Of a DNA stretch of 64,000 bases, positions 1 through 12,891 are shown one piece after another; the stretch's first letter is position 1; each line of letters opens with the position of its first letter. The translations under genes were made by a program, and so were the position numbers. The notes beneath the pieces are model-generated. The model did no database searches. It saw nothing but the letters and a program-made list of their open reading frames with translations, and was not told where the DNA came from. The stretch comes from Excoecaria cochinchinensis (lineage: Eukaryota > Streptophyta > Magnoliopsida > Malpighiales > Euphorbiaceae): assembly GCA_947683425.1 (NCBI GenBank), contig CANTUQ010000050.1, positions 10,098,501-10,162,500 of the forward strand, in the 5' to 3' direction.

Positions 1-559
1 AAACTATATTGTTGCAATTTCTAAATCGAATTCGGTATACCAAAGTATACCATACGGTATACTTATTTTACTATTGAAATTACTTGGTATACCAATTGAA
101 AAATGGAGAAAGTAAAAAATTACAAACCTTCAATACGTAAATCGTTTTTCCTTCTTGCTAGTTTTTAAAGATTGCAACTGCTCTATTGGTGGCTTGGTTT
201 TATGCAAATATTGGTGGCTTGGTGTATAAAATCAAAGAAAATGATTGAATTTTATTAGGCTTAGGTTAAAATTTGGGAAAGGAGAAGTTAAGGGAAGAAA
301 GTAAATTTATATTTAAAAATTAGATTTTTCATTAATTGGTAAAATTTGTTCTAAATTTTTTTTTTTTAAAAAAATGGTATTTTAAAAACGTAAGTTTTAA
401 AAAAAAAGTATTTTTGACAGTAAAAAGAGAAAAATGTATTTTTTAAAAGGAAAGGAAAAAAAGTGATATTATGCAATTTTCTCCATTTTAAACTCTCTTA
501 TTATTAAGCTCTTTTCTCATGGATTCACTTATTACAAGCTCATAAATTACTAATACATG
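1..559. repeat. Downstream flank of protease copy 1 (duplicated block)
   Basis: AT-rich non-coding DNA beyond the stop codon of the first protease gene. It matches 18600-19228 and about 50480-51096, which lie at the same place relative to copies 2 and 3. It includes several GGTATACC-like short palindromes around positions 35-95. No gene is seen. It is the incomplete downstream end of unit 1, cut by the window edge. Confidence 0.8.
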
Positions 560-3462
560 CTAAGACCATGTAACTGCAATTGGGCTTCTAACACTGTATT
601 CAGCATTGCTCCAAACTATTGAACCAAATGCTTCTCCACTTGTTGGTTTCCCAACTTTCTTGTTCACAAAAGTTATGCTATATTTCTGCTTGTCCCCAAC
701 ATTCTTAAACACCAATTGACCTGGTTGCACCGTGACGGCCACCCCAGACGGTGCAATCACCACAGCTTTATATTTAGATCCAGCAACACCTACATTGGTC
801 AATTCACGGGCGTATTTGGTGATCGTTTTATTTTCAAATAAGACCGCAAATGATGGATAGTTAAGCTCTCCAATATCGGAAAATTTGGTAGAACAAGTGA
901 GATTAGGGTCATTGGCCATTGCTTGAACAATGAATAGGGGATAATTTAATGAACACAAAAATTTAATGTAATCTTGATTGGAGATATCATAAATGAGACC
1001 TGGAGAGAAGGCTTTTCTTGGATTAATATGACCCGACCCATGGGCAAATGGGTTTGAAGATTGTGCAGTTGCTTGATCAGTAATAGTTGAGTTGGTGTTA
1101 TCAAGTGTGTAGGCAGTGGTCATGATGGCTGATCTAATTGCACTTGGACTCCAACTTGGATGGGCTGCTTTTAGTAATGCTGTTATTCCACTTGCGTGTG
1201 GGCATGCCATGGATGTACCTATCATGCAAGTTTTCCACTCAATTATTTTCATCTTTTAATATTCTCTTACAAATAATCTTCAACTTGTCAAATTTTTTAT
1301 TATGGAAAAATGCATTGTACAGTCTTCAAATATTTACATTTTTCTATATCAAGTTAATATTAAGTTTTTATACTTTTCGAAATACTTACATTATATTATT
1401 TTTACATGGAACCGTCAACTTACAATTAATGCGGGACCCACTTAAATATAAAAACTTGAAAAAATTTAAAATGATTAGAAATGCCAAAAGTGATAAGTTA
1501 GTTTTTTATTTTTAATTTTTTTTATATCTTAATGGATTCTACTGTTATTTTAAATTGATTTTATATAATATTAATATAATATGTATTTTAATTTAATTAA
1601 TTTTATTTAAATTAAATTTAATATGAGTAATTCAAAAATTATAAAAATTTAAAATCAACTTTTAAAAATAGATGTATCTAACCTTAATATTCAAGGATTT
1701 AGATGTGGTTTTGCTTGTATTATTTTAATTAAAAATACTTTGCTATATTGAATACCGTAAAGCCACGTGGAAAAAAAACAAATAATTGTTAAACAAATAA
1801 TTTTAAAATAAAACTACAAAAAAGAATGGATGTAATATAAAATATAATACCTGAGATAATGTTATACTCAATGATTCTATTATCCTCCTTTAAATCTGTT
1901 GGTGTTGCAGCAGGACTCCATCCAGCCAAAATAGAAACTCCAGGAGCTAATACGTCAGGTTTCAAGATTCCTGGTGTCACCTTATTTGGTCCTCTCGAAC
2001 TAAAACCAGCCACCATGGGCGACGGCCGGAAACCCACTTTAGTTCCAGCGAAGCTAAGTAGAACTGTAGGATTAGGATCAGTCTCAATGTATTTCTTAAT
2101 CAGGTCACCATCTTTATTTGACACCACTACTGTAGGCTCCAAGTCGGCATCTGAATCCAATGCCTTGGTTGCTGCCATGGGATCCACCATTATCATCCCA
2201 ACTCCGCCGGCCTTTCGAATATTATGACTTTTCTCTGCGCCTCTAATCTTACCACCATCGCAAAGCACAACTTTTCCACGAACCAAACTTGGTTTTAGTG
2301 TACCAGCTAAACAATAATTGCTTGAAGAAATGTTTTTACCCTTTAAGTACACCAAACCCACTTCTTTACTCCCCATTCCGGGTCCGTTGTATAGTGTCAC
2401 ACCCTGTATACGGTGTTTATTGCCGAGCAAAGCATAGCCCGAAAAGACCCGGTCTATGCTTCCAGCAGCCACTGTGAATATCCATGGAGCTTCATTTGCT
2501 AGACTGTATTTTTTTGGTCCAAAATTCCCACCTGCACAAGACACAAAAATTCCATGTTGCATAGCAGAAAATGCTCCTACAGCTAGTAGGTCGGTGTAAT
2601 AAGGTGCCGGCTCCATCGAGCCAACTGTAAGAGATAAAGATAGTATATCAACACCATCAAGAATTGCTTGCTCTATAGCTGCAAGGATATCGGCTCCAGC
2701 AGACTCAACACTGGTCAACCCAACTTTATAGTTTGCTATGCGAGCGTGCACAGCCATTCCCCTAGCAGTGCCTCTCGCATAGCCAAATACACTCACATTG
2801 GCTACCGGGGAGCCTGCAATTGTTGTTGCAGTATGCGTCCCGTGCCCGTTATAGTCTCTAGCCGAAGCTAAAGCTTTTAATTCTCTTTTCTCGCTTGCTT
2901 TGAGGAAATAACGAGACCCGATTAGTTTTTTGTTGCAGAGTTTGTGATCGAAGTCTGGAGTAGACTTACATTTCCCCTTCCACCGTTTTGGAATATCCGG
3001 TAATCCAGTGTCGTCGAAACTTTTGGATTCCGGCCACACTCCGGAATCTACAACTCCGACAATAACATCCGCAGCAGCTCGTTCGATTTCTTGAAACTCA
3101 CCTCCTTCAATGAATCCAAAGTTGGAATTGATGCCCAGGAATTGAGGGGTGCGTGTGGTTTGAAAATGGTAGACTTTATCTTCAAACACATTAAGGACAT
3201 GATCCAGCTTTCTAAGAGATTCAGCCTCTTGAGGGTGTAGATGGGCGGCGAAGCCATGGAAGGCAGTGGTGTAGGTGTAGAGAATGGAGTCGGAGGTGGA
3301 AGTGATAGATTGATACCATTGATGGTGAGTGGGAAAGGAGTCGGGCTTTGAGTAGTGATTCATGTGGATAATGTAAGTTTTGTTATTGGCAGTGGCCAAT
3401 GAAAGAGTTTGTATAAAAAAAAGAATAGTAAGAAACCATATCTTTGGTTTCATGGAAGCCAT
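560..3462 (-). CDS. Subtilisin-like serine protease, SBT1.8-like, copy 1 (two exons)
   Basis: Secreted serine endopeptidase of family S8, expected in the apoplast. Exon 1 is 3462-1851 and exon 2 is 1218-560. The intron has GT (1850-1849) and AG (1220-1219) and falls inside the Gly codon of the catalytic Ser motif. Spliced length is 756 aa, the usual plant subtilase size. In order: signal peptide (about 1-25), I9 propeptide (about 28-101, likely maturation before TTRTPQFLG), peptidase domain with Asp139 (VVDSGVWPES), His207 (NGHGTH), oxyanion Asn313 (GGNFGP) and Ser540 (SGTSMACPH), an inserted PA domain (about 355-470) and a C-terminal Fn3-like domain (LNYPSF to end). Family assignment to SBT1.8 rests on remembered overall similarity; substrate is unknown. 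Start chosen because the ATG at 3462 directly precedes the hydrophobic leader. All catalytic residues are present and no stop is seen, so it looks functional. Confidence 0.93.
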
Positions 3463-5115
3463 AATTGTGCGTGTTTGGTTTCCGCCGGAAGATTGCCCGT
3501 TAAAAAGGTTGATTTTCTATAGGAGATCCATGGGATATACATATATGTAATAATTAATAATTTTGGGGTAATATTTTAATTATTGTAATTGTTATTATTA
3601 GGAGCACTACGATTGAAAGTGGGGTCACTAGACAATAATATAGGACGATAAAGTTCAATAATGTTCACTTCGTAATTATTTAGGTGGACAATGATAAGAT
3701 AGGAGACGCCATCAATTGATCTATCCACTCGAGCACCATCACTTTGTAATCATTTTCCTTTTTAAATAATTCGTGTAACTTTATCTGAATTTTAGATTAT
3801 CTAGCAATTTGGTCCCATAATTTCTTACTTCTTACAATATTCTACCCCTTTTGACATTTTTTGATCTTTTTTCATATATGAAATTAACTCTACAACTTTT
3901 TCATTTGAGTCCAAGAAGTCTTAATTTTATTTATTTTATACTACATATAAAAAGTACAAGTAAGAATATTTTTTAGACTAAAATAGTCTTTTATATTTTT
4001 TTTATTTTAAAAAATATTCAACTTAAATTATAATTATAATAGAAAATCAAGGACTAGGAAAATGTTGAAATAAGATATAATTCATAAGAAATCACAAATA
4101 AGAGGATTACGAAATTTTTTTGTTATTAATAAAAAAATTAGAAAAATGAACAATAATTATTGAGGTTGTGATTTTAAATTTAGCACGTGTTTGAAAAATG
4201 GGCTTCACAATTAATGAATTTTGTCTTTTACGTTTGTTCTTTTGTCTTTTAGGAATATTTACCATATTTTATGTTGGCATTTTCATATTAATTTAGGACA
4301 TATAAAAAATTGATGATAAGATATAGACAGATCGGTCCAACCTCATGTAATAGCGCAAGTACAAGGTTAATTTTCATCTCAAATCACTGTACTTATTCCC
4401 TTATAATGGCAAAATAAAAAAAAATATTGAAACACAAAAAATACTCCAATTTATCCATTTTAACTTAAAAATAATTCAATTTACTAAAAATATTACGGCT
4501 CAAAAAGCTCCGACCTAAATTAATCAATTTACAAACGAGATTAATTTAAAACAAATCATATATTTGCTTAATATAATAATTATTTTCAATGATTTTATAC
4601 TAATTACCACTCGAGTTTACAAAATAATTACGAATTTGATATTTTCAATTAGTTATATATTATTTAATTAGATGAACAATAAGCTTTTATTAAACACATA
4701 ATAAATAACAATGGAGATGGAATTTTTCTAAACCACGGTCAATAATATGAACACCACATAAAATTAAAAAAAAAAAATTGTTAAGTACAAAATGATCTCA
4801 CAGTAAATAGGAGAATCATGCCTTTAAGTTAACATTTAATTAGAATATAAAAGTTTGGCCACTCATGACCATGAACAAACACAGACAATAATGTCCATAA
4901 AAATTTCTCTAGTTGAACTCTCCCCCCTCCCACATAGAAGAAGAAGATGTCCTATACAGAGAAAATCCTAAATTCAAAGAAATATTCCTAATCAAGATAA
5001 TTATGAAAAAATAAAATTAGAAATTAAATACAATTCAAAAACTCTTAAACAACTATCATCTAATCCCTAATTTATAGTCTTATCCTCCAAAAGTCATCTG
5101 GAACATAGCTGACGG
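3463..5115. repeat. Upstream flank of protease copy 1 (duplicated block)
   Basis: Promoter-side non-coding DNA. It matches 22045-23670 plus 27920-28184 in unit 2, and 54141-54390 in unit 3. Relative to unit 2 it keeps about 0.4 kb (roughly 3697-4095) that unit 2 lacks. It lacks about 145 bp that unit 2 has at 22470-22612. A TATATGTATAT stretch near 3538-3550 could act as a TATA region for the minus-strand gene, but this is weak. No coding sequence is recognised. Confidence 0.75.
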
Positions 5116-5120
5116 CTAGG

Positions 5121-6358
5121 TGTTGGCCCAAGGTCACATCCTGACTTTGATGATTATCAAACTTTAAATAAATTCTATTAAGAATTTTTTTCTAAACAAA
5201 TTTATGCAGAAACTTTTCTATAGGTTTGTCTTATGTAAAGGATCACAATTCTGAAAACAGTATGGATTTAAGTTATAAATTTATTTATTGCCTTAGTTTG
5301 CTAGAAATTAGGTTATTAAAATGTAAGATCAAATTGAGGCAAGATATTCTCACTCATGCATACACATTACAGTTTTTATTGCACAAAAATGTTTTTAAGT
5401 GAGAAAATGAACTTTTGATCAAAACTGATTTTCGTCAGAAAATGGTTCTTTAGAAAATGAATTTCTGACTGCATCAATTTTCTAACTGAATTTCTGATCG
5501 TATCAGAATTCTGGGCAAAACCCAGAATTGCACTACAGGACAAAATAACGGCTAGTTGGATTTTTTCTGGTCTGTTTTACCCTCCAACAGCCATAAACGG
5601 CTAGTTTTTGATTTAAGCACCTAAAACTGATTTTTTGAGTATAAATAGATGGTGTTCTACCCATTAGAAGGTTAGAAAAAGTTTGGAAAGAAATTCTAAC
5701 TCTTAAGAGAAAAACTTAATTTTTTTTATCTCACTTTCCACATCTTTGCACTTCATTCTTTACATATTCTCCTCAATTTGGTTATAACTTTTTGTTGTAA
5801 TCCTTGTGTGAGGAATTTCTATTGAAAAAGATTATCAGTTGGGTTGGCTAGAAACCTAGGAAGAATTCTAGTAAGTGTTTTAATTTTTTACTTTGGGAAA
5901 AAGATTGTGGGATTGTATATTGGTTTTGACTCTTGCCCTTAAAAGAGTTAAGAGTGGAGAGAAAAGCTCAAGAACTATATCTTGGGGAGTGGAGGTAGGC
6001 AAGTTGGCCGAACCACTATAATTTTTGTGTGTCAAGCTTTTCTACTCTCTTTTCTGATACTCTGCAATTTCTACTACTCTATTATTGAAATTCTGTTTGT
6101 CGTGATTTCAAAATCATTTCCTAGAAAATATTCTAAAATTGTCACAGCAAGTTTCATTCACTCATTTTTAAAGTTATTACTTGAGTTTTCAATTGCAAAA
6201 GATTTTAGAAAAATCTGATCCTTACTTGCACTGCATTTCTGTTCTTAAAGTCAGAATTCTGTATTTTTTATCAAATTTGTTCCTTTAGAAAATCAGCCAG
6301 AAAATTTTGAGACACTCAATTCACCCCCCCCCCCTCTTGTGTGTCTTTGGGACCAACA
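5121..6358 (+). repeat. 5' LTR of Sirevirus-like element
   Basis: 1238 bp, TGTTGGCCCAAGG at the start and GACCAACA at the end. It pairs with 13186-14421. A TATAAATAG box at about 5640-5649 is the likely promoter TATA box. The short open frame near 5982-6218 lies wholly inside the LTR and is not a gene. Confidence 0.92.
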
Positions 6359-6360
6359 TT

Positions 6361-6372
6361 TGGTATCAGAGC
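6361..6372 (+). other. Primer binding site (initiator tRNA-Met)
   Basis: TGGTATCAGAGC lies two bases inside the 5' LTR end. It is the standard plant copia PBS, complementary to the 3' end of initiator tRNA-Met. Confidence 0.9.
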
Positions 6373-6418
6373 AGTTCTCAATTTTTCTAAGGCTTAACAT
6401 CCTTGAGTGATCCTACAA

Positions 6419-7391
6419 ATGGCTGATACTCTAGTAGCAACTCCATTCAAGGAAGGGCATTCTGTTCATCGTCCTCCTATATTCAGTGGTGAAAATTATC
6501 CTTTCTGGAAAGTTATAATGAGACATTTTATTCAATCACAAGACATGGATTGCTGGGACATTATTGAAGATGGATATGAGCATCCTAGAAAGCCAGCAAC
6601 TGAAGCAGGAGCCTCTGGCACCACTACTGTGTTAAAAATAAGAAAAGAGTTTATTGAAGCCGAGAAGAAATTAGTGCAGCTAAACTCCAAGGCAATGAGT
6701 ATTCTGTTTTGCTCAGTACAAACCAATGAGTTCAACAGAGTCTCAGGGTGTGACACTGCTAAGGAAATATGGGACAAACTTCAAGCTACATATGAAGGCA
6801 CAAATCAAGTAAAGGATATCAGGCTTCATGTACTTATGGTTGATTATGAAAGCTTTAAGATGAAACCTGAGGAATCAATCTCTGAGGTAATAAACAGGTA
6901 TGTAAAATTAACCAATGATATTAAAGCACTGGGTAAAAAATTAGATGAGCATGATAAAATAGCAAAGCTTGTAAGAGGTCTCACTCCTAGGTGGGAATCA
7001 AAAGCTTCAATACTATTAGATAAGGATCTTAGCATACTTAATTTTGATAATGTATATGGATCCCTTATTTTACATGAGCTATATATTAAGTCTCAAGATG
7101 CAGAGAAGGAAAAAGATAAAAAATTGAAGGCTATTGCTCTCAAAGCAGAATTTGGGAGTGATTATTCTACAGGTGATGATGAGATGGCGTTGATTACCAA
7201 GAAATTTAGAAAGCTGTACAGAAAAGGGAAAAAATCCTAAGAAAACAGCATCAAAAATTTTCTCATCACAAGGGAGAAAATTCCTCAAAATTTGCTGGTG
7301 AAGTTATATGCTACGAATGCAACAAACTAGGCCATATCAAATCCAAATGTCCAAACTTGATAAGAAAGGAGAAAAGATTTAAGGAGCTATG
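6419..7391 (+). pseudogene. Sirevirus gag (UBN2-type) with CCHC zinc knuckle, frameshifted
   Basis: The ATG at 6419 starts MADTLVATPFKEG and opens a UBN2-type copia capsid domain running to 7240. The frame then breaks. A zinc knuckle CYECNKLGHIKSKC (C-X2-C-X4-H-X4-C) is encoded at 7309-7350 in another frame, so at least one frameshift separates capsid from nucleocapsid. Gag would form the virus-like particle and package the RNA. The GTG-initiated extension upstream of 6419 is not supported. Confidence 0.85.
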
Positions 7392-10300
7392 AAGGCTACA
7401 TGGAGTGATAATGAAAAATCAAGCACGAGTGAAGGAGAATCTGAAAATTCTGATGAAATCGGTCTGATGGCAGTCTCTGATGATGAAGAATGGAATTCAT
7501 CTTCTAATGAAGAAGTAAAAGCCATAGCTGATAACTCAGAAAATTTTGAGGTCTGCCTAAGGAGCACCAAAATAGAAAAATGGTATATGGACAGTGGCTG
7601 CTCCAGGCATATAACGTGGGATAGAACCAAGTTTTTAAAATTGGTTAGATCTACTGGTGGTTCTGTTAGTTTCGGTGACAATCAAAAAGGAAAAATTATT
7701 GGAACTGGATCAATTGGTACTAATCCAGTTATTGAAGATGTTTCTCTTGTTGAAGGTCTGAAGTATAATTTATTAAGCATCAGTCAATTGTGTGACAAGA
7801 AGAGAAGAGTAATTTTTGAAGTGGATCATTGTAGAGTTGAAGATGTTGAAATAGGAAAGTCTGTTCTAAAGGGTCAGAAATCGGGGAATATATATTTAGT
7901 AAGCCTAGAAGACATCAAGAAAAGTGAAGCTAAATGTTCAAAAGAAGACTTAAGTATTTTATGGCATAGAAAATTAGGACATGCAAGCTTTCATATAATT
8001 AAGAAGCTGGTGAGAAAAGATTTGGTGAGAGGAATGCCAAAGATGAAAATTGATAAAGACCATCTGTGCAAATCATGTTAGCTTGGAAAGCAAACCAGGA
8101 ATCCACATAAATCCAAATCTGGCGTGTCTACTGAGAAGGCTTTAGAGCTGCTCCACATGGATTTATTTGGTCCAATCAATTCTTCAAGTATTGCTGGAAA
8201 GTCTTATATTTTAAATGTGGTGGATGACTACATGAGATACACGTGGGTATTATTTCTCACTGATAAAGATGATGCATTTGAGGCATTTAAGAAACTGAGT
8301 AAGAGAATTCAAAATGAAAAAGGATATAAGATCACAAGTATTAGAAGTGATCATGGTGGAGAATTTGAGAATAAAAAGTTTGAAGAATTCTGTAGCAATT
8401 CTGGAATCAATCACACATTTTTTGCTCCAAGAACACCTCAGCAGAATGGTGTAGTAGAGAGAAAAAACAGAGCTCTTCAAGAGATGGCCAGAACTATGTT
8501 GAACGAGAATAATTTGCCTAAGTATTTCTGGGTCGAGGCAATTAACACGGCTTGCTATATTTTGAATAGAATTCTAATCAGGTCTGTGTTGGAGAAGACT
8601 CCATATGAGTTGTGGAAAGGCAGAAAACCCAATATCAGCTACTTTCAACCATTTGGCTGTAAGTGTTTCATTTTTAAAGATAAAAATAATTTAGCTAAAT
8701 TTGATGCAAAGTCTAATGAAGGTATATTTTTAGGATATTCTTTAAATTCTAAAGCTTACAGAGTTTTTAATAAAAGAACACTTAAAGTAGAGGAGTCAAT
8801 AAATGTTAAATTTGATTTCACTAACGTAAATTCTGAAGAAAGGAGTTTGTCTGATGATGAAACAGGTTTTGAGAAAAAAAAAGATAAAGAAATTCAGAGT
8901 GCAGAAACAGAGAAATCACAAGATCAGCAGGAAGATCAAGATGATAGAAGCATGGATCAATATGAGGAAGCTGAAGATAATTCTGATGTTCAAAGAGAAA
9001 ATGAACAAGAAAATTAGATAGAACAGCAATCTGAGCAACCAACTGAATTGCCTAAAGATTGGAGATTCCATAAATACCATCCAAAGGACAATCTGTTAAC
9101 TGATCCCTCTCAGAAAATGATGACAAGAAGAGCCTTGCGTGAATATTGTGGTAATGTTGCCTTTGTCTCTCAACTTGAACCTAAAAATTATATTGATGCT
9201 CAAAATGATGAGAATTGGATCATTGTTATGCAAGAAGAGCTAAGTCGGTTTGAAAGAAACAGAGTATGGAATTTGGTTCCTAAACCCTCAAATTGTTCTG
9301 TTATTGGAACAAAATGGGTGTTTAGAAATAAGTTGGAGGAGCAAGGTATGTTGTCAGAAATAAAGCTAGATTGGTAGCCCAAGGCTACAATCAAGAGGAA
9401 GGTATAGATTTCGATGAAACTTTTGCACTTGTTGCTAGATTAGAAGCAATTAGAATTTTGTTTACATTTGCATGTTTTAAAAATTTAAGGCTATATCATA
9501 TGGATATTAAAAGTGCTTTTCTAAGTGGTTTATTAAATGAGGAAGTTTACGTTGAACAACCTCTAGGTTTTGAAAATTCTGAACATCCAGATTTTATTTG
9601 CAAACTTAAAAAAGCTTTATATGGTTTAAAGCAAGCTCCTAGAGCTTGGTATGAAAGATTAAGTTATTTTTTGCTTGCTCATGGTTTTAATAGAGGTAAA
9701 GTAGACACCACTCTCTTTATAAAACATAAATCATCTCACATTCTGATTGTTCAAATTTATGTAGATGATATTGTTTTTAGTTCTACTAACGTTTCCTTGT
9801 ATAAAGAATTTGAAATTATTATGAAAAAGGAATTCGAAATGAGCATAATGGGTGAGTTAACATTCTTTCTGGGACTCCAAATCAAGCAATGTGCAAATGG
9901 TATATTCATAAGTCAGTCTAAGTATACAAAGGAATTACTGAAGAAATTCAAGATGTCTGATGCAAAATCTGCTAGCACTCCCATGCGCTCAACCATAAAG
10001 ATTAACAAGGATGAGAAAGGGAAAAATGTTGAAGAAAAGTTATATCGAGGTATGAATTGGTCACTACTGTACTTAACAGCAAGTAGACTTGACATTCATT
10101 TTAGTGTCTGTCTCTGTGCACATTTTCAATCAGCTCCAAAGGAATCCCATTTGTCTGCAGTTAAGAGAATTCTGAGATATCTATGTGGAACTCAAAAATT
10201 AGGACTTTGGTATCCAAAGAACACATCTTTTGATCTTATTGGGTATTCAGATGCTGACTACGCTGGTTGTAGGATTGACAGAAAAAGTACTTCTGGTGCT

Positions 10301-10705
10301 TGCCATTTTCTGGGAAATTCTCTAATCATGTGGTCAAGCAGAAAATAAAATTTTGTAGCATTCTCTACAATAGAGGCAGAGTACATAGCAGCTGGTGGAT
10401 GTGTAGCTCAAATTCTATGGATTCGACAGCAATTAAAAGATTATGGGATAGAATTTGACAATATTCCAATATATTGTGATAATACAAGTGCTATTAATTT
10501 GACAAAGAATCCTATTTTGCATTCAAGAACTATGCATATTGAAATTAGGCATCACTTTATACGTGATCATGTGCAAAGGATAGATATCTTGTTGGAATTT
10601 GTTTCTACAGAAAATCAGATAGCTGATATCTTTACTAAGCCTCTCAAAGAAGAAAGGTTCTGTCAACTAAGAAGGAAATTAGGTATGGGTACTTTAGAAA
10701 TTTAA
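7389..10705 (+). pseudogene. Sirevirus pol (protease, integrase, RT, RNase H), degenerate
   Basis: Copia-order polyprotein in pieces. The protease motif MDSGCSRHIT is in 7389-8081, followed by the pre-integrase zinc region (LWHRKLGHAS...LCKSC). The integrase core is in 8124-9017 (HMDLFGP, RSDHGGEF, NGVVERKNR). RT starts at about 9048, with the catalytic YVDD at 9758-9769. RNase H (GYSDADYAG) runs to 10705, ending with IADIFTKPLKEERF. Stops at 8079-8081 (TAG), 9015-9017 (TAG) and 10346-10348 (TAA) each sit where Gln would be expected. A frameshift lies near 9345. Not translatable as one protein. Confidence 0.9.
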
Positions 10706-11182
10706 AATTCTACTAAGGTATATTTTCTGAACTAATTTCTATTAAAAGAAACTGTTGCTCATTATCGTGAAGATCGTTTAAAGGTACAGTTTTTTTTAAT
10801 GCCTGAAGATTATGGATTTGTTTTTCTCTATCCTTTGACAATTATTAAACGTGATCTGATGGGTTGAGTATTGCAGAAAATAAAACATGATGAAAAGTCC
10901 TTTTTGCTCCTACTATCTATTTGAGGTACTTTAAAATTTCAAGGGGCAATATGGTATTTTCATTCCTACCATCACTTCCCGCCTCTCGATAACTGTAGAA
11001 ATGCAGTTTCTCTATGGAAGTTATTGTTCTGAACACGATGTCCATCCAGTCTTTTCAACTTCCTTATAGTGTAAGTTTTAGTTTTCAAGCTTTATTCATT
11101 TCCTTATATTACTTATTCTGTTTTTCCTTTCCTCTTCATCTCTATTTCTCCTTACCAAACCAAATCCCTAGCAGCTCTCAAA

Positions 11183-12775
11183 ATGGGGAGGTCTAAATCA
11201 TTGGCCAAATGACATCCTCGCCGTTCACCATCTCACACCGCCTCTAACCCGTCAGAGAAAACCATAGACGGTCAAAACCCAAGCGTTGCTCTGACTCTCT
11301 CTTGCGAAACTGGTAAACCCAAATCAATCTCCGTGCCCAAAAAATTCTTCACCTTGCTGCCTTTCAAGATTATTGTTTGGGAGGATTTAATGAAAGCTGC
11401 TCCGGATGTTGCTCACTACGCTGAATCGCAGAAATGGAAGAGGTTTCTTTCATTTCGAAGGAGCTCTTTCTTTCCTGAGTTGGTGAAAGAATTTTATTGC
11501 TCTCGATTTGACATAAGTGCTGAAAGTTTTAAAGTTACAATCCAAGGGTGCATCTACATCGTGACTCCTGCCCTCATTGCTCAGGTATTTTCGATAAATC
11601 TTGATGGGTCTATATGCACTAGAACTGACAGTAAGCTGTATGAGTTCTCTGATCTTGATAAAGATAAATTTTTATCTAAAATCTCAAGTTATGGCAGTAA
11701 GGCCTCGAAAAATCCTTTAGCCTCCAGTTTGTTGCCCTCTTATAGGATTCTCTATAAATGCATTAGTCAATATCTAACTCCTCGTGTTGGCAGCATGTCT
11801 TATCTTTCAGATTTTGATATTGTCTTTTTATGGCATTTCTACACTAGAAAAGATTTCAATTTGCCATTCTTGATCTTTAATTACATGGCCACACGGTCTG
11901 TTGATGAGAAGAAACCTTATGGGCTAATATTGACTCGTTATTTGAGCACTGGAAGCTGGTTAAGGATAACTCTAAGGGAGAAATCTTTAAGATTGAAAAG
12001 ATGAACTTTGTGTTTTACAAAGAACCAAGGAAGAAAGCCAAGACTGGTAAACGTAAGCTTGAATAAGTATCTGTCCCTATGTCAGCCAAAGGCAAGGAAT
12101 TAGTAGAATTTGTTAAAAAGGATGATGATTTGCGCTCAAAATACCTTGAGTTGGATGAAATCTAATGCTGGTTTGACTATTAAAGAACCATCTCCTGTCC
12201 AGCAGCCATCTGTCTCCAGTGCCTCATCCACTAAAGGCACATCTGGTAAGTCCTCTAGTTCATCTGGTTCCTCTGCTACTGATGATGTTGCTAAGTCTAC
12301 AAAAAAGTCAGAACTCAAGACTTCTTCTGAGCATACCCCCACTGGTTCTCGGTCTGGAAGCTCCTCTGATGAGCCTGTCCACTCAAGTCCTCCTGCTGCT
12401 GCAGTTGAGAGATCTCCTAGTGACCAGAAGCCTGCTGCTCCTCACCTTCCTGAAGAAGTTCCCCCATCCACCTATCTGAATGAAGATGAACTCAAGAACT
12501 TTGAAGTCCATATCACTTCTGCTTCTGCTCTCTTTCACCAATTGGGTGAAGTCTTCAGCAAATTGGCTGCTACCATTCCTCTCCTCATCTCACAGCCTGC
12601 TAAAGTCCTTGCTGTCCCTTCTCCTGTAAGGATGCCAACACCCGTGAGGGCAGATGACTCGCCACCTATTCATGCTAGGCGCAAATCAGCACGTAATGCT
12701 GTGTTGAAAACCAAGAATCCACCTCAGCCTGGTCAGCCTGGCAGCAGTTCCCTCCCAATGGATGTTGGCTCTTGA
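11183..12775 (+). pseudogene. Sirevirus 3' env-like ORF, degenerate
   Basis: Extra coding region between RNase H and the 3' LTR, where Sireviruses carry an envelope-like gene of unproven function. An ATG at 11183 is followed by a stop at 11210-11212, after which the same frame is open from 11213 to 12004. A frameshift leads through 12005-12064, and 12110-12775 is open again. The first half (PKKFFTLLPFK...) is the globular domain. The second half is Ser/Pro/Thr-rich, ending in a basic segment (ARRKSARNAVLK). No clear transmembrane helix is seen, so 'env-like' is positional only. Degenerate. Confidence 0.6.
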
Positions 12776-12891
12776 ACTTATTGGCTTTCTGGTATTTTTT
12801 TTTGTCTCTAAACATTTTTTTTTTAATCTTCTTGCTTTGTGTTGAAGACTATCTTTACTTTTGATACTGGCTCTTTCCTTTTTGACTGCTG

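Noticed and set aside
560..1252. Exon 2 of the protease as a separate small gene starting MKIIEWKTC
   Set aside because: Its first 11 codons are intron sequence; a clean AG acceptor at 1219-1220 joins it to exon 1 in the right phase.
1859..2871. Plus-strand open frames opposite exon 1 of the proteases (also at 20441-21453 and 52693-53549)
   Set aside because: They mirror the conserved protease coding strand, recur only because the exons are duplicated, and show no domain of their own.
5982..6218. Short hydrophobic frame, repeated at 14022-14285
   Set aside because: Lies entirely inside both LTRs of the Sirevirus and is not kept with coding bias; the two copies differ by non-conservative changes.
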